NCBI RefSeq assembly: GCF_024105635.1 | Contig: NZ_WYDQ01000001.1 | Span: forward strand, 3,162,501 to 3,226,500 | DNA length: 64,000 nucleotides | Reading direction: 5' to 3' | Origin: Oceanicola sp. 502str15 | GTDB taxonomy: Bacteria; Pseudomonadota; Alphaproteobacteria; Rhodobacterales; Rhodobacteraceae | In this document: positions 16,511 to 25,539 of the stretch, piece by piece | Layout of the letters: every line of letters begins with the position of its first letter | Position numbering within the stretch: the first letter of the stretch is position 1 | Position numbers and translations under genes: made by a program | The notes under the pieces: generated by a model | Databases searched by the model: none | The model's input: the letters and a program-made list of their open reading frames with translations, nothing else | Told to the model about the DNA's origin: nothing

Positions 16511-16840
16511 TTTGCTCTCCGATATCCTCCAATGGCGAAGTCACCCGATCTCGGCCTGGGCCGGCACACTCTCCATCGACCTCCGCGACGCATGCGGCCC
16601 TTGAGGACCAGCGTGATCCAAACCGGCGACAGGCAATTCATTGCAACATTTATTGCAGTTTATTTTGCGTGTCAATTTATCAACCGATCGCCTCACGCCT
16701 CTGCTTGCTCCAGCGATCAAGGAACTGGGTTAACGGCCCCATGCCGTATCGTGAAGTGATGGGATCGTCGCACGGCCCAAGCACCGCAAATCACCGCCCA
16801 CAAAGGACGGTGGCTAAAGCAGATACTTGCCTGAAGAATC
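16511..16840. other. 330-bp intergenic region, regulatory
   Basis: No coding frame is supported. It carries the promoter and operator of the dehydrogenase at 15434-16510 (see 16642-16657) and the downstream flank of the tRNA. Nothing else was recognised. Confidence 0.5.
16642..16657. promoter_or_regulatory. TGCAA-N6-TTGCA palindrome and promoter of dehydrogenase copy 2
   Basis: TGCAA-CATTTA-TTGCA. A related TTGCGT at 16665 continues the 12-bp phase (16641, 16653, 16665). On the minus strand TTGACA, a 17-bp spacer and TAAATG put the -10 hexamer in the N6 spacer, the same geometry as at 14054-14069. Confidence 0.6.
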
Positions 16841-16916
16841 TGGTGCCGCTGAAGGGACTCGAACCCCCGACCCCATCATTACGAATGACGTGCTCTACCA
16901 GCTGAGCTACAGCGGC
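16841..16916 (-). tRNA. tRNA-Thr, anticodon CGU
   Basis: A 76-nt cloverleaf on the minus strand. Acceptor stem GCCGCTG/CAGCGGC, D-arm GCTC..GAGC, anticodon stem CGTCA/TGATG with loop TTCGTAA giving anticodon CGT (reads ACG, Thr), T-arm with TTCGAGT loop, discriminator A and an encoded CCA (16843-16841). The T-stem contains two G-U pairs. It stands alone between the catabolic locus and hemY. Confidence 0.95.
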
Positions 16917-16959
16917 GACCGGCGCGGTCTATACCGCGCTTGCCCTCATCGGGCCAGCC

Positions 16960-18450
16960 CTATTTTGCCTTCTCTTCCACCGGCCCGTCATCTTCGGTTT
17001 CCAGCGTTTCGGCATCTTCCACCTCACCCTCGTGCAACACCACAGGGGCGTCTTCCGGCTCCGGTTTCGGCGCGGGGCCGACCAGAAGGGGCAGCATCTC
17101 AACGCCACCCGGCATCGACACCTCGCTGCGCGGCGGTTCGCGCCAGGAGAGCGTGTCGAAGGCACCGCAGTTATCGCAGGTTGGTGCCCAGTGCCCGTGG
17201 ATGTTCTGGCAGTTGTCACACACCCATGCCGGACCGCGCGGCGCGGTGACGGCGCGGGCTAGCCATGCGCGCACAACGTGATCGTCACCCCCTTCGCCAC
17301 GCTCGACGGCTGCCATGATGGTAAGGGCTCGTGCATTGGCCCCCTCTGCACTGGCAATCTGGGCAACCGCCTTGCGGGCCGCCGGAAAATCTTCGGCAGC
17401 AAGGTTCAACTCGGCGGCCAGAAGCCGCGTTTCCTCGTGTTCGGGGTGCGAGCGCAGGAGCGGCTGGAAGCGTTTCAGGCGTGCCTCAGGCGTTTCATCA
17501 GGCTGAATGGCGGCGAAAGCAGCGGCAAGGTCGGGGTGCGGCTGGGCATCCCATGCCTTCTTCAGAACGCGGGTGGCATACCTCGGCTTGTCCTGGGCGA
17601 TGTAGCCATGTGCCGCCATGACCGCGGCAGGCACCAGATCGGGAGACAGACGGTTGGCCTCAATCGCGGCTTCACGCGCCTCGATGGTGCCGCCCTCTTC
17701 GATCACATCCTTGGCTTCCGAGAGCGCCAGAACCGCGTCGCGCCTTCTGTGCACATCGCGCGGCAAGGAGCCATGCTTCAGCTTCGCACTCAGGGTCTTC
17801 CGGGCACCGGCCCAGTCAGATTGCCCAGCCTGCAGCTGCAACAGGGTATCCTGCGTTTCAGTGTGGCCCGGCTTCATGGCAAAGGCTTTCTCGGCCAGCT
17901 TCAGCGCTGTCTCGGTGTCTCCGTCAGCAAGCTTCTGCTTCAGGATCCCACGCACCCCGACAAAGCGGGTGCGGTCGTCGGTGAGCATCGCCTTATAGGC
18001 CTCTTCCGCCGTCTTCCTGTCGCCCACCTGCTCCGCCGCCTGCGCCGTGAGCAGCCGGGTCAGTTCCGGCTTTCCAAGGTAACGCTCCGCCCGGTTGGCC
18101 TTGGTCAGGGCCAATTGCCCCTCGCCGGACGCCAGCGCCATCATGCCTTCCGAGAGCGCTTCATACCCGCGCTTCTCGCGGTGGCGGTCGAAGTAGCGGC
18201 TCATCGCGGTTTCATCGCCATTGAGAAAGCGGACAACCGCCACCAGAAGGCCGGCGAGCTTCAGGATGAGCCAGACCGCGAGCAGCAGTAGCAGGGCGCA
18301 GATGATGGCTACGAGCGGTGAGGGCGCAAACTCGATGGAGCCGACACGCAGCAGCACCGAGGGACCGTTTTCCATTACGAAGCCGGCACCAAGCGCCAAC
18401 GCCGCAACGATCACCACAAAGAACAGGATCTTGAGAACCGACCAGAGCAT
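16960..18450 (-). CDS. hemY: HemY-type inner-membrane TPR protein
   Basis: 496 residues. Two N-terminal transmembrane helices (~4-28 and ~43-70) with the HemY_N pattern are followed by TPR-like helical repeats to ~400 (TKANRAERYLGKPELTRLLTAQ). The C-terminus holds a zinc-ribbon-like pair CDNC-x10-CDNC and then an acidic tail. HemY proteins are encoded with haem-biosynthesis genes; their exact function is not settled and they are not the Bacillus HemY oxidase. It lies 13 bp after the mitofilin-like gene in the hemD direction, the usual alphaproteobacterial order. The zinc ribbon is reminiscent of the LapB/YciM TPR protein. Confidence 0.85.
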   Translation of the reverse strand: MLWSVLKILFFVVIVAALALGAGFVMENGPSVLLRVGSIEFAPSPLVAIICALLLLLAVWLILKLAGLLVAVVRFLNGDETAMSRYFDRHREKRGYEALSEGMMALASGEGQLALTKANRAERYLGKPELTRLLTAQAAEQVGDRKTAEEAYKAMLTDDRTRFVGVRGILKQKLADGDTETALKLAEKAFAMKPGHTETQDTLLQLQAGQSDWAGARKTLSAKLKHGSLPRDVHRRRDAVLALSEAKDVIEEGGTIEAREAAIEANRLSPDLVPAAVMAAHGYIAQDKPRYATRVLKKAWDAQPHPDLAAAFAAIQPDETPEARLKRFQPLLRSHPEHEETRLLAAELNLAAEDFPAARKAVAQIASAEGANARALTIMAAVERGEGGDDHVVRAWLARAVTAPRGPAWVCDNCQNIHGHWAPTCDNCGAFDTLSWREPPRSEVSMPGGVEMLPLLVGPAPKPEPEDAPVVLHEGEVEDAETLETEDDGPVEEKAK

Positions 18451-18463
18451 TCGTCTGCTTCTC

Positions 18464-19891
18464 CTAGTTACTTGTCAGCGTGGCAGACAGGGCATCGGCC
18501 CCGGACACGGCATCATTTCGAAGGCTGGCCTTGGCGACCCAGCCGGCCATAGCCTCTTGCCCACCCGGAGGGAGGGCTGCGATTTCGGAGAGGGACGTCG
18601 AGAGATCACCGGCGTTTAGAGCAGATTCCGCGCGAGATAGCACGGCGTCCGGGTCATCGCCCTCCTTGGGCTCCAGCGAGCGGGCGCCGACCTGCCGTGT
18701 CACCCAGGACCCGAACCCCCCGCCGTTTTCACCAGCCGTTTCCTGACGGGCGGTCTTGAGGGCTTCGCGGGCGGCGGGCGCAAAACTCGCCTTGAGAGAG
18801 TCGAGCGTCGGCACACCATCGGCCGCTGGCCCTGCAAGCCCTTCCGGAATCTCCGCAGAGGAGATGCGGCCCAACGCCTCGCTATAAGGTGCACCGGTTT
18901 CCAGCGCCTGCTGCACGTCAAGAAGGGCGCGTTGTTCGGCAGCGCGTGCGGCGGCGGCGGCGGCCTCTTCCTGCCGCGCGGCGGCTTGAGCCTCGGTTTC
19001 CTTTGCCGCCTCCAGGGCTGCGTTCATCTGCGCCATCTGGTCGGTGACTTCCTTGCGCAACGCCTCGACTTCCCGCCCATATGCCGCCAAGGCCGCTTGC
19101 GCAGCCGGATCCGCAGACCCTTCCACGGGCGCCTTCTCGAGCGCCTCAATGCGCGAAGACAGCGCCGCAAGCGCCTCTGCCTGGGCGGCGATCGTGGCAT
19201 CGGTCGCGCCGGTGTCGGCCGCAGGGGTGGATTCCAGCGTTGCCAGACGTTCGGCCACTGCCGAAAGTTCTTCCGAAGAGGCCATGCCCGCGATCGACGC
19301 CTCGAGTCCCGCAACCGACTCGGCCTGCGCGTCGACCTTCGCGGAAAGCTCCGCGCTGGTATCCTCTCGGCCCCAGACATACCAGGCCGTTGCAAAACCG
19401 ATCAGCCCGGCGACGATTCCGCCCAGAAGCATCGGCACGAAGTCGGATCGTTCAGGTGTGGGCACCGGCACGGGGACAGAAGCGGGCGTTTTCGGTTCCG
19501 ATGGCTTTGCTTCAGCCTTGCGCTCTGCCTCGACTTTCGCATCGGGCTCCCCACCGGGCTCGCTCTTTGGCTCTTCCGATCCCTTGTCCGTCGGTCCCGG
19601 CTTGAGCGGCTCGGACTGTTTAAATGCTGCATCGGATTTAGTCACATCGCCAGACGGCGCATCCTTGGCCTCGACCGGTTCAGGTGCTGCATTGCTGTCG
19701 TTCGCCCCCTTGGGGTCAGCGTCACCGGGCTTGGTATCCTTCGGCTCAACGGCCTTTTTCGTCGTCGAAGCGGCGGGTTTGCTTGCCGTGCTCTTGCGAC
19801 TATTCCGTTTGACGGCAGGCGCCTTGGCCTCGTCTTTGGCGGTCTCGCCCTTTGTTTCTTCCGACTTGTCGTCCGAACCCGCCACTTGCAT
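18464..19891 (-). CDS. Mitofilin-like (COG4223) inner-membrane protein
   Basis: 475 residues. A long Lys/Glu/Pro/Ala-rich disordered N-terminal region (~1-145) is followed by one transmembrane helix (MLLGGIVAGLIGFATAWYVWG), a coiled coil rich in Ala/Glu (~190-340) and a C-terminal helical domain matching alphaproteobacterial mitofilin/Mic60-like proteins encoded next to hemD and hemY. Mic60 relatives shape membrane invaginations, and in Rhodobacter-type bacteria this locus is linked to intracytoplasmic membrane form. The ATG at 19891 has AGAGGA directly abutting it. A GTG at 19885 has better spacing and may be the true start. Confidence 0.8.
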   Translation of the reverse strand: MQVAGSDDKSEETKGETAKDEAKAPAVKRNSRKSTASKPAASTTKKAVEPKDTKPGDADPKGANDSNAAPEPVEAKDAPSGDVTKSDAAFKQSEPLKPGPTDKGSEEPKSEPGGEPDAKVEAERKAEAKPSEPKTPASVPVPVPTPERSDFVPMLLGGIVAGLIGFATAWYVWGREDTSAELSAKVDAQAESVAGLEASIAGMASSEELSAVAERLATLESTPAADTGATDATIAAQAEALAALSSRIEALEKAPVEGSADPAAQAALAAYGREVEALRKEVTDQMAQMNAALEAAKETEAQAAARQEEAAAAAARAAEQRALLDVQQALETGAPYSEALGRISSAEIPEGLAGPAADGVPTLDSLKASFAPAAREALKTARQETAGENGGGFGSWVTRQVGARSLEPKEGDDPDAVLSRAESALNAGDLSTSLSEIAALPPGGQEAMAGWVAKASLRNDAVSGADALSATLTSN

Positions 19892-19949
19892 TCCTCTCGT
19901 CACTTCGCCGCACTGCCGCATGCCACCCTAGCCTGACGGATGCAGCCGC

Positions 19950-20663
19950 TCAACCAACCTCCCGCCGCACTGCTTCAAGCATGGCTGCCGCGTCTGGGCG
20001 CTCTGCCACGGCCGAGGGCGCGGGCCATTTATCGGCCACCGCACTACTCAACGCCACAACCCGGAGATTCGCACCCATGTTTTTGACTTCTGCGGCCAAT
20101 AGCCCTGCGGTACGAGGTGAGAAGAGGGGGGCAACCATGGCCTCGCCGGCCTCGAGACGGGTGCGGATTTGCGCCGCCAGAGGCAACGCCCGTTGGTCAT
20201 AGATGATCATACTGCGGCAGTCGTAGCCCAGCGCCTGCAACTCCGCCGCAACGTCCCGGCGCTGGTGCACACCGCGAAGGTGCCAGAGCGGCGGCACCGT
20301 GTCTTCACGACCGAGGAGGGCCGGCAGATGCGCAGCCGCACCGTCGCCCGCCACCGCGGCAAACCCCGCCTCGCGCGCGGCTTCCGCTGTCCGGTTTCCC
20401 ACGCACCAGGCCCGCCGCCCGGCGCCTTCTTGCCAGTTCGAGAACACTTCCACGGCGCGGGCGGACGTGAAGATCACCCCGTCTTCCGGCCCGGGCAACT
20501 CAACCGGCTCCAGCGGCACAATCTCGAGCAACGGGTTCTCGATGATCTCGACGGCCCCAAGGGCCCCGCGCAAGGCTTCCGCAAATTCCCCGTTGCCCCG
20601 CGCCGGGCGGGTTAGCAATACGGGCAGGCGGTTCACAAGCCGCACCCGGCGGGATAACAACAT
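19950..20663 (-). CDS. hemD: Uroporphyrinogen-III synthase
   Basis: 237 residues, with the HemD two-lobe pattern: LLTRPARGNGEFAEAL at the start, VIFTSARAVEVF and WHLRGVHQRRDVAAELQALGY in the linker/second lobe, and APLFSPRTAGLLAAE near the end. It converts hydroxymethylbilane to uroporphyrinogen III in tetrapyrrole synthesis. Sequence is poorly conserved in this family but gene context (mitofilin-like and hemY downstream, tsaD divergent) supports it. ATG 20663 lacks a clear ribosome-binding site; GTG codons at 20645 or 20636 are alternatives that would begin the protein nearer the conserved LLTRP. Confidence 0.85.
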   Translation of the reverse strand: MLLSRRVRLVNRLPVLLTRPARGNGEFAEALRGALGAVEIIENPLLEIVPLEPVELPGPEDGVIFTSARAVEVFSNWQEGAGRRAWCVGNRTAEAAREAGFAAVAGDGAAAHLPALLGREDTVPPLWHLRGVHQRRDVAAELQALGYDCRSMIIYDQRALPLAAQIRTRLEAGEAMVAPLFSPRTAGLLAAEVKNMGANLRVVALSSAVADKWPAPSAVAERPDAAAMLEAVRREVG

Positions 20664-20711
20664 TCAGCCATCTGAGGTGGTGATGCCGTGCGACCCCTGA
20701 AAAGGCAAGAT

Positions 20712-21803
20712 ATGAGCACCCTGACCGTTCTCGGGATAGAATCGAGCTGCGACGACACAGCCGCCGCAGTCCTGCGGTGGGATGGCGCCGCGCATGTGCT
20801 CTCCTCCGAGGTCTCGGGTCAGACCGATCTGCACGCGGCCTTCGGCGGCGTGGTCCCCGAAATCGCCGCACGCGCCCATGCCGAAAGGCTCGACCTGATG
20901 GTAGAGCTCGCACTGCAGAATGCCGATGTTGCTTTGGACGGTCTCGATGCCATCGCCGTCACCTCCGGCCCCGGGCTGATCGGCGGCGTGGTGTCTGGCG
21001 TGATGTGCGCGAAGGGTCTTTCTGCCGCCACCGGCCTGCCGCTCCTCGGAATCAACCACCTCGCGGGCCATGCCCTGACCCCACGCCTCACCGACGCCCT
21101 CGCCTTTCCCTATCTGCTTTTGCTGGTGTCCGGCGGTCATTGCCAGTTTCTCATTGCCCACGGACCCGACAGCTTCGAACGGCTCGGCGGCACGATTGAC
21201 GATGCCCCGGGGGAGGCCTTCGACAAGTCCGCCCGCCTGCTCGGCCTACCCCAACCGGGCGGTCCATCAATCGAGCAAGCGGCCCTGCAGGGAAATGAGG
21301 ACCGGTTCGCGCTGCCCCGTCCGCTGCTGCGGGAGGCGCATTGCGATATGTCCTTCTCCGGGCTCAAGACCGCCCTGCTCCGCGCCCGCGACTCGGTGCT
21401 GCAGGACGGCAGCCGATTGATGCGAGAAGACGTCAATGATCTTGCCGCCGGCTTTCAGGCCGCCATCCGCGACGTGCTGGCCGCAAAGACATCGCGCGCC
21501 CTACAGGCCTACCTCGCCCTGTCGCCCAGCGAACCCGCCTTTGCGGTGGCCGGAGGGGTTGCCGCCAACGATGTCCTCCGCGCGGCTCTGGCCAGCGAGG
21601 CCGAGAAGGCCGGCGTCCGGTTTACCGCCCCGCCGCTAGCCCTTTGCACCGACAATGCCGCCATGATCGCCTGGGCCGGGATCGAACTGCTTCGGTCCGG
21701 AGCACCGGCGGATGACCTGACCCTTTCGGCCCGTCCGCGCTGGCCGCTTGACAGAGCCGCTACTCCAATGCTCGGCTCCGGCAAGAAAGGCGCAAAGGCA
21801 TGA
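20712..21803 (+). CDS. tsaD: tRNA N6-adenosine threonylcarbamoyltransferase
   Basis: 363 residues from ATG 20712. ASKHA-fold, with the starting [12 protein letters not shown] motif, the metal-binding H-x3-H ([10 protein letters not shown]), the LVSGGHCQF phosphate loop and VAGGVAAND near the C-terminus. Together with TsaB, TsaC and TsaE it installs the t6A37 modification on ANN-decoding tRNAs, among them the tRNA-Thr of this window. Divergent from hemD by 48 bp and overlapping gpsA by 4 bp (ATGA). Confidence 0.97.
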   Translation: MSTLTVLGIESSCDDTAAAVLRWDGAAHVLSSEVSGQTDLHAAFGGVVPEIAARAHAERLDLMVELALQNADVALDGLDAIAVTSGPGLIGGVVSGVMCAKGLSAATGLPLLGINHLAGHALTPRLTDALAFPYLLLLVSGGHCQFLIAHGPDSFERLGGTIDDAPGEAFDKSARLLGLPQPGGPSIEQAALQGNEDRFALPRPLLREAHCDMSFSGLKTALLRARDSVLQDGSRLMREDVNDLAAGFQAAIRDVLAAKTSRALQAYLALSPSEPAFAVAGGVAANDVLRAALASEAEKAGVRFTAPPLALCTDNAAMIAWAGIELLRSGAPADDLTLSARPRWPLDRAATPMLGSGKKGAKA

Positions 21804-22768
21804 GCGATATTTCCGTGATCGGGGCCGGTGCCTTTGGCACAGCACTTGCAAGCCAGTTGGCGGGCGAGAACGGGCCGACCGTGACTCTCTGGGCGCGTGA
21901 CCCGGAACAGGCCGCCGTCATGAACGAAACCCGGGAGAATGCAAAAAGCCTCCCCGGTGTGGCCCTGCCTCCCGAATTGGCCGTGGTGAATGACAACGGT
22001 GCCTTCGCCGCGCCGATCCTCATCATGGCAACACCCATGCAAACCCTTTCCGGGCTGCTCGAAACCTACCGCGAACATATCGGGGAGTCTTGCGTGGTGG
22101 CCGCTTGCAAGGGTGTGGACCTGGAGCGTGCCAAGGGGCCAACCGGCATCATCGAGGGGGCCGCCAGGAAGGCAATCCCTGCCATCCTCACCGGCCCGTC
22201 CTTTGCTGTCGATATTGCCCGCGGGTTGCCCACGGCGCTGACGTTGGCCTGCGCCGACAAGCGCACAGGCGAAATGCTGCAATCGGCGCTCTCCACCAGC
22301 ACCCTACGGCTCTACCTGTCGACTGATCCGATCGGGGCAGAACTGGGCGGCGCGCTCAAGAATGTCATCGCTATCGCATGTGGCGCCTGCATCGGAGCGG
22401 GGTTTGGCGAGAGCGCCCGCGCCGCGCTGATGACGCGCGGATTTGCCGAGATCTCGCGGCTCGCCTCCGCCCTCGGTGGCAAGAAGGAAACCCTCGCGGG
22501 GCTGTCCGGCTTCGGCGACCTCGCGCTGACCTGCACCTCCGAGAAAAGCCGCAACTTTCGGCACGGGCTGGCGCTTGGTCGTGGCGAGACGCCCCCTGCC
22601 GGCGTGACGACCGAGGGCATCGCAACCGCCGAGGCAACCCTTCGGCTTGCCAGCAGGCGAAAACTGGAAATGCCGATCACTGAGGCGGTGGCCGCATTGA
22701 CCACGGGCACCCTTTCTGCGGGTGAAGCCATGGCGGTGCTCCTCTCCCGCCCGCTGACGAGGGAGTGA
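21800..22768 (+). CDS. gpsA: Glycerol-3-phosphate dehydrogenase [NAD(P)+]
   Basis: 322 residues. N-terminal Rossmann [12 protein letters not shown], the family signature [12 protein letters not shown], and the C-terminal helical domain with [10 protein letters not shown]. It reduces dihydroxyacetone phosphate to sn-glycerol-3-phosphate for phospholipid synthesis. Translationally coupled to tsaD by the ATGA overlap, and followed 3 bp later by the EVE-domain gene, a common alphaproteobacterial arrangement. Confidence 0.96.
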   Translation: MSDISVIGAGAFGTALASQLAGENGPTVTLWARDPEQAAVMNETRENAKSLPGVALPPELAVVNDNGAFAAPILIMATPMQTLSGLLETYREHIGESCVVAACKGVDLERAKGPTGIIEGAARKAIPAILTGPSFAVDIARGLPTALTLACADKRTGEMLQSALSTSTLRLYLSTDPIGAELGGALKNVIAIACGACIGAGFGESARAALMTRGFAEISRLASALGGKKETLAGLSGFGDLALTCTSEKSRNFRHGLALGRGETPPAGVTTEGIATAEATLRLASRRKLEMPITEAVAALTTGTLSAGEAMAVLLSRPLTRE

Positions 22769-22771
22769 CAC

Positions 22772-23197
22772 ATGGCCTATTGGCTCTTCAAATCCGAACC
22801 GTCCACGTGGAGCTGGGACGACCAGGTTTCCAAGGGCGACGCCGGTGAAGAATGGGATGGCGTGCGCAACTATCAGGCACGCAACCACATGCGCGAGATG
22901 AAGCTGGGTGACCTCGGCTTCTTCTATCATTCCCAGAAGGACAAGGAGATCGTCGGCGTCGTCGAGGTCTGCGCCGAAGCGCACCCCGACAGCACCACCG
23001 ATGACGAGCGCTGGGAGTGCGTCGACATCAAGGCAGTCGGTCCCATGCCCAAACCGGTGACCCTTGCCGACTGCAAGGCAGAGCCCTCGCTCGCCGAGAT
23101 GGTGCTCGTCAACAACACCCGCCTGTCGGTCCAGCCCGTATCCGAGGCCGAGTGGCAGGTGATCTGTGCCCTTGGCGGGTATTCCCAGAAAGCCTGA
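22772..23197 (+). CDS. EVE-domain protein (PUA-like)
   Basis: 141 residues, the whole protein being one EVE domain: starts MAYWLFKSEPSTWSWDD, then GVRNYQARNHMR and GDLGFFYHS, the conserved pocket-forming elements. EVE domains share the PUA/YTH fold and are thought to bind modified bases in RNA or DNA. Position directly after tsaD-gpsA is conserved in related bacteria. A specific ligand is not known. Confidence 0.93.
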   Translation: MAYWLFKSEPSTWSWDDQVSKGDAGEEWDGVRNYQARNHMREMKLGDLGFFYHSQKDKEIVGVVEVCAEAHPDSTTDDERWECVDIKAVGPMPKPVTLADCKAEPSLAEMVLVNNTRLSVQPVSEAEWQVICALGGYSQKA

Positions 23198-23233
23198 TCT
23201 ACCCCATACTTCCGACACATCGGAGGGATCGTC

Positions 23234-23629
23234 ATGGGATTTATCGCTGTTCTGGTCGCCGCAATCGCAGGATTCGCCGTGGGCGCGGCGTGGTACATTT
23301 CCCTCTCCAAGCCATGGCTGGCGGCGGCGGAGATCCCCTGCGACGAGAGCGGCAAGCCGGTGGCGGAATTTTCACCGATGCCCTTCGTGATCTCCGGCAT
23401 CGCCATGCTGCTCGTGGCCGGGATGTTGCGGCACATACTGGTGATGGCGGGCATCGAGGGCGTGGGAAAGTCGGCGCTGGTCGGCCTCGGAATAGGGCTT
23501 TTCATGATCACCCCCTGGGTCGCGATGAACTATGCCTATGCAAACCGCAAACGCGAACTGACCCTGTTGGACGGCGGCTATTCGGTGCTCGGGCCTACCG
23601 TGATCGGTCTCGTCCTCGGACTGTTCTGA
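23234..23629 (+). CDS. DUF1761-family membrane protein
   Basis: 131 residues with four hydrophobic segments. FIAVLVAAIAGFAVGAAWYISLSKPW at the start and a helix-rich end (PTVIGLVLGLF) match the DUF1761 pattern with its conserved GxxWY near the first helix. GGAGGG lies upstream of the ATG. Function unknown. It is 36 bp after the EVE gene and probably in the same transcript. Confidence 0.8.
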   Translation: MGFIAVLVAAIAGFAVGAAWYISLSKPWLAAAEIPCDESGKPVAEFSPMPFVISGIAMLLVAGMLRHILVMAGIEGVGKSALVGLGIGLFMITPWVAMNYAYANRKRELTLLDGGYSVLGPTVIGLVLGLF

Positions 23630-23655
23630 ACCGGCGCGCTAGGGTGCGCATCGGC

Positions 23656-24543
23656 CTAGGCCCGCGCAATTCGGACCGCCTCCCATTCCGGGATCGCCTC
23701 GTTCGACCCTTCCGCAAACACCGCAACACTCACAGGGCGCGACACATCGCTGAAACGGGTAATGCTGCAGCAGGAGAACGGTCCGACACCCGCATGCCCC
23801 GTCGCCCGGCCCAGCGCCCCCGCCCGTCCCGCCATCAACCCGAGACCGTAGGCCGTTTCGGTCCAGGGCCGGCCTTCGATGCCTCCCCCCAACGGATGCA
23901 CGCCCTCGTCGAGAAGGTCGTCAACCAAGGCGGCCACGAGCGTCGCCGCATCCATCGGCGACCCCATGAAGCAGCCATGATAGACCCAGTCGGGGTGATA
24001 CCCATCTGCCCCGGGCACATGGGCAAAATCTTCGGGGGTCTTGGCCAGTCGCATCGTCGACAGGCCCAGCCGCGCTCCAAAGAGCTCCGTCGCCAAGGCG
24101 CCAATGTCACAGCTCGCGACGGCCTCAATCTCCTCGCGCACCAGCATGTAACCCACGTTGGAATAGGCCCAGCCTTCTCCCGGCGCGAAATTCGGGACCT
24201 CGCCGACCTCCGACATCAGCCGCGCCCGGCTCCACGGCACATCGCGTCGCGCCACGGCGTCATGGTAGGTCTTCAAGCCGCCATAGCAGGGCACTCCGGC
24301 GCGGTGTTGCAGCAGCTGGCGTAGGGTCCATGGCCCTCGCGCCGCGGCATCCAGATCGAGCCGTCCTTCTCTTGCGAGGTGCAGGGCGCAGGCGGCTATT
24401 ATGGTTTTGGAAAAGCTCCACCACGGCAGGCTCGTGGTGGCGTCACCGCTGGAGCCAAGTTCACCGTCGTCATATATCCAGGCAGAGTGCAAATGGCGGC
24501 CCTGAAACAACATGGAGGGCCTCGACCCCTCGAGACCCTCCAT
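23656..24543 (-). CDS. Serine hydrolase, beta-lactamase/penicillin-binding family
   Basis: 295 residues from ATG 24543. The catalytic S-x-x-K is WSFSKT (~46-49) and the Y-x-N is WAYSNVGY (~134-136). A KTG-like box is replaced by HAGVGP. These show a class C/esterase EstB-type fold, so a hydrolase acting on an ester, amide or peptide; no signal peptide, so it may be cytoplasmic. Start is uncertain: ATG 24543 (no good ribosome-binding site), ATG 24513 (285 residues) and GTG 24567 are possible, and a very stable hairpin spans 24512-24543. Confidence 0.78.
   Translation of the reverse strand: MEGLEGSRPSMLFQGRHLHSAWIYDDGELGSSGDATTSLPWWSFSKTIIAACALHLAREGRLDLDAAARGPWTLRQLLQHRAGVPCYGGLKTYHDAVARRDVPWSRARLMSEVGEVPNFAPGEGWAYSNVGYMLVREEIEAVASCDIGALATELFGARLGLSTMRLAKTPEDFAHVPGADGYHPDWVYHGCFMGSPMDAATLVAALVDDLLDEGVHPLGGGIEGRPWTETAYGLGLMAGRAGALGRATGHAGVGPFSCCSITRFSDVSRPVSVAVFAEGSNEAIPEWEAVRIARA
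24512..24543 (-). other. 14-bp stem hairpin at the start of the serine hydrolase gene
   Basis: Bases 24512-24525 pair with 24530-24543 over 14 bp (one G-U in the minus-strand RNA) around a four-base loop. Two candidate ATG start codons of the hydrolase sit at the two ends of the stem. This could be a translational control hairpin if ATG 24513 is used, or coincidence within coding DNA. Confidence 0.45.
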
Positions 24544-24881
24544 CTTCCCACGAGCTCCCAATCGCACCGCTCGTATCTGGTATGTCCCGGGTCATCCTGA
24601 CCGTTCGCTTGCCAATCTTCTACCTCAGTTCGGGCAAGAAGGCAAACGTTGCGTTCCGAAAACTGTCTTATTTACAGTAGGTTAGTGAGTGTGTCACGTT
24701 AACCAACACCGCGCGTTACGCGCCGCTCGAGGATGCGCCGTCGCATCGGGCCCAAGGAGGTCAAGTATCTGTAACACAAGACGGAACCACCATTCGGCGG
24801 TTGCCCCATTGAATGGCAGAGCCTTGGCGGCACCGCCACAATTGTCTTCAGCGTTTACGATATCGGCGGGTTCTGGCCGCC
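24544..24881. other. 338-bp intergenic region, no gene
   Basis: Lies between DUF2853 and the serine hydrolase, both leftward. No supported ORF, RNA or terminator was found. The left part may include the hydrolase promoter; AT-rich patches near 24650-24700 are the only notable composition. Confidence 0.4.
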
Positions 24882-25223
24882 TTACTTGTAAACGGAGTCT
24901 TTCTTGAACTGCTTCACGAGCAGATAATAAAAGACCGCGCGATACTTGTTGCGGTCCGACTTGCCGTAGGTCTCGATCGCCTTCTCGATACCGGCCATCA
25001 GGTCGGGCCCGGCTTTCAGGCCGAGTTTCTTGATCAGAAAGTTCTTCTCGATCGTTTCCAACTCGCTCTTCTGGCTCGCGGCAACCGTGGAAGCATCATC
25101 GTTATAGATGGACGGGCCGCAGCCGATGGTGACTTTCGTCAGCAAGTCCATGTCGGGCGTCATCCCGCATTTGTTTTTCAGATCGTCGGCATATTTCGCG
25201 ATCAACTCGTCTCTCTTGCCCAT
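24882..25223 (-). CDS. DUF2853-family protein
   Basis: 113 residues. The N-terminus MGKRDELIAKYADDLKNKCG followed by MTPDMDLLTKVTIGCGPSIYN is the hallmark of DUF2853, a small all-helical family in alphaproteobacteria and Bacteroidetes. Function unknown and likely cytosolic (no signal or membrane segment). Single-gene unit preceded by a 316-bp gap. Confidence 0.85.
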   Translation of the reverse strand: MGKRDELIAKYADDLKNKCGMTPDMDLLTKVTIGCGPSIYNDDASTVAASQKSELETIEKNFLIKKLGLKAGPDLMAGIEKAIETYGKSDRNKYRAVFYYLLVKQFKKDSVYK

Positions 25224-25539
25224 AATGCTTCACTCCCTCGCATGGTGGCACTCCGGCGAGTTCTCCCGCCGTTGCGTTGAAACATACGCAACAGCCCCAT
25301 GGCGGCAAAGGAAAAATGCCCCGAACGCTGGGTCAAGCCGTTGTCAGGCGACATATTGCGTGACGCTTCCAAATGCCCGCCATTCAGGCGAGACACTGCC
25401 GAAATCCCGCCAATTGCCCCAGAAATTCCGTGACAAAACTGTGACGTATCGCACAGGCTCATAGTGTGGCCCATCGAAACCTGCGTTTTTCGGGGAATTG
25501 AGATGGGATCGACAGATGTAAAATCACGGGGGATATTCA
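25224..25539. other. 316-bp divergent promoter region
   Basis: Between leftward DUF2853 and rightward usp. It must hold both promoters, but I cannot identify a convincing -35/-10 pair or regulator site. GGGGGA near 25532 is the usp ribosome-binding site. Confidence 0.4.

Noticed and set aside
16827..17249. An open frame running across the tRNA-Thr and the 3' end of hemY
   Set aside because: It overlaps a complete cloverleaf and the antisense of hemY.
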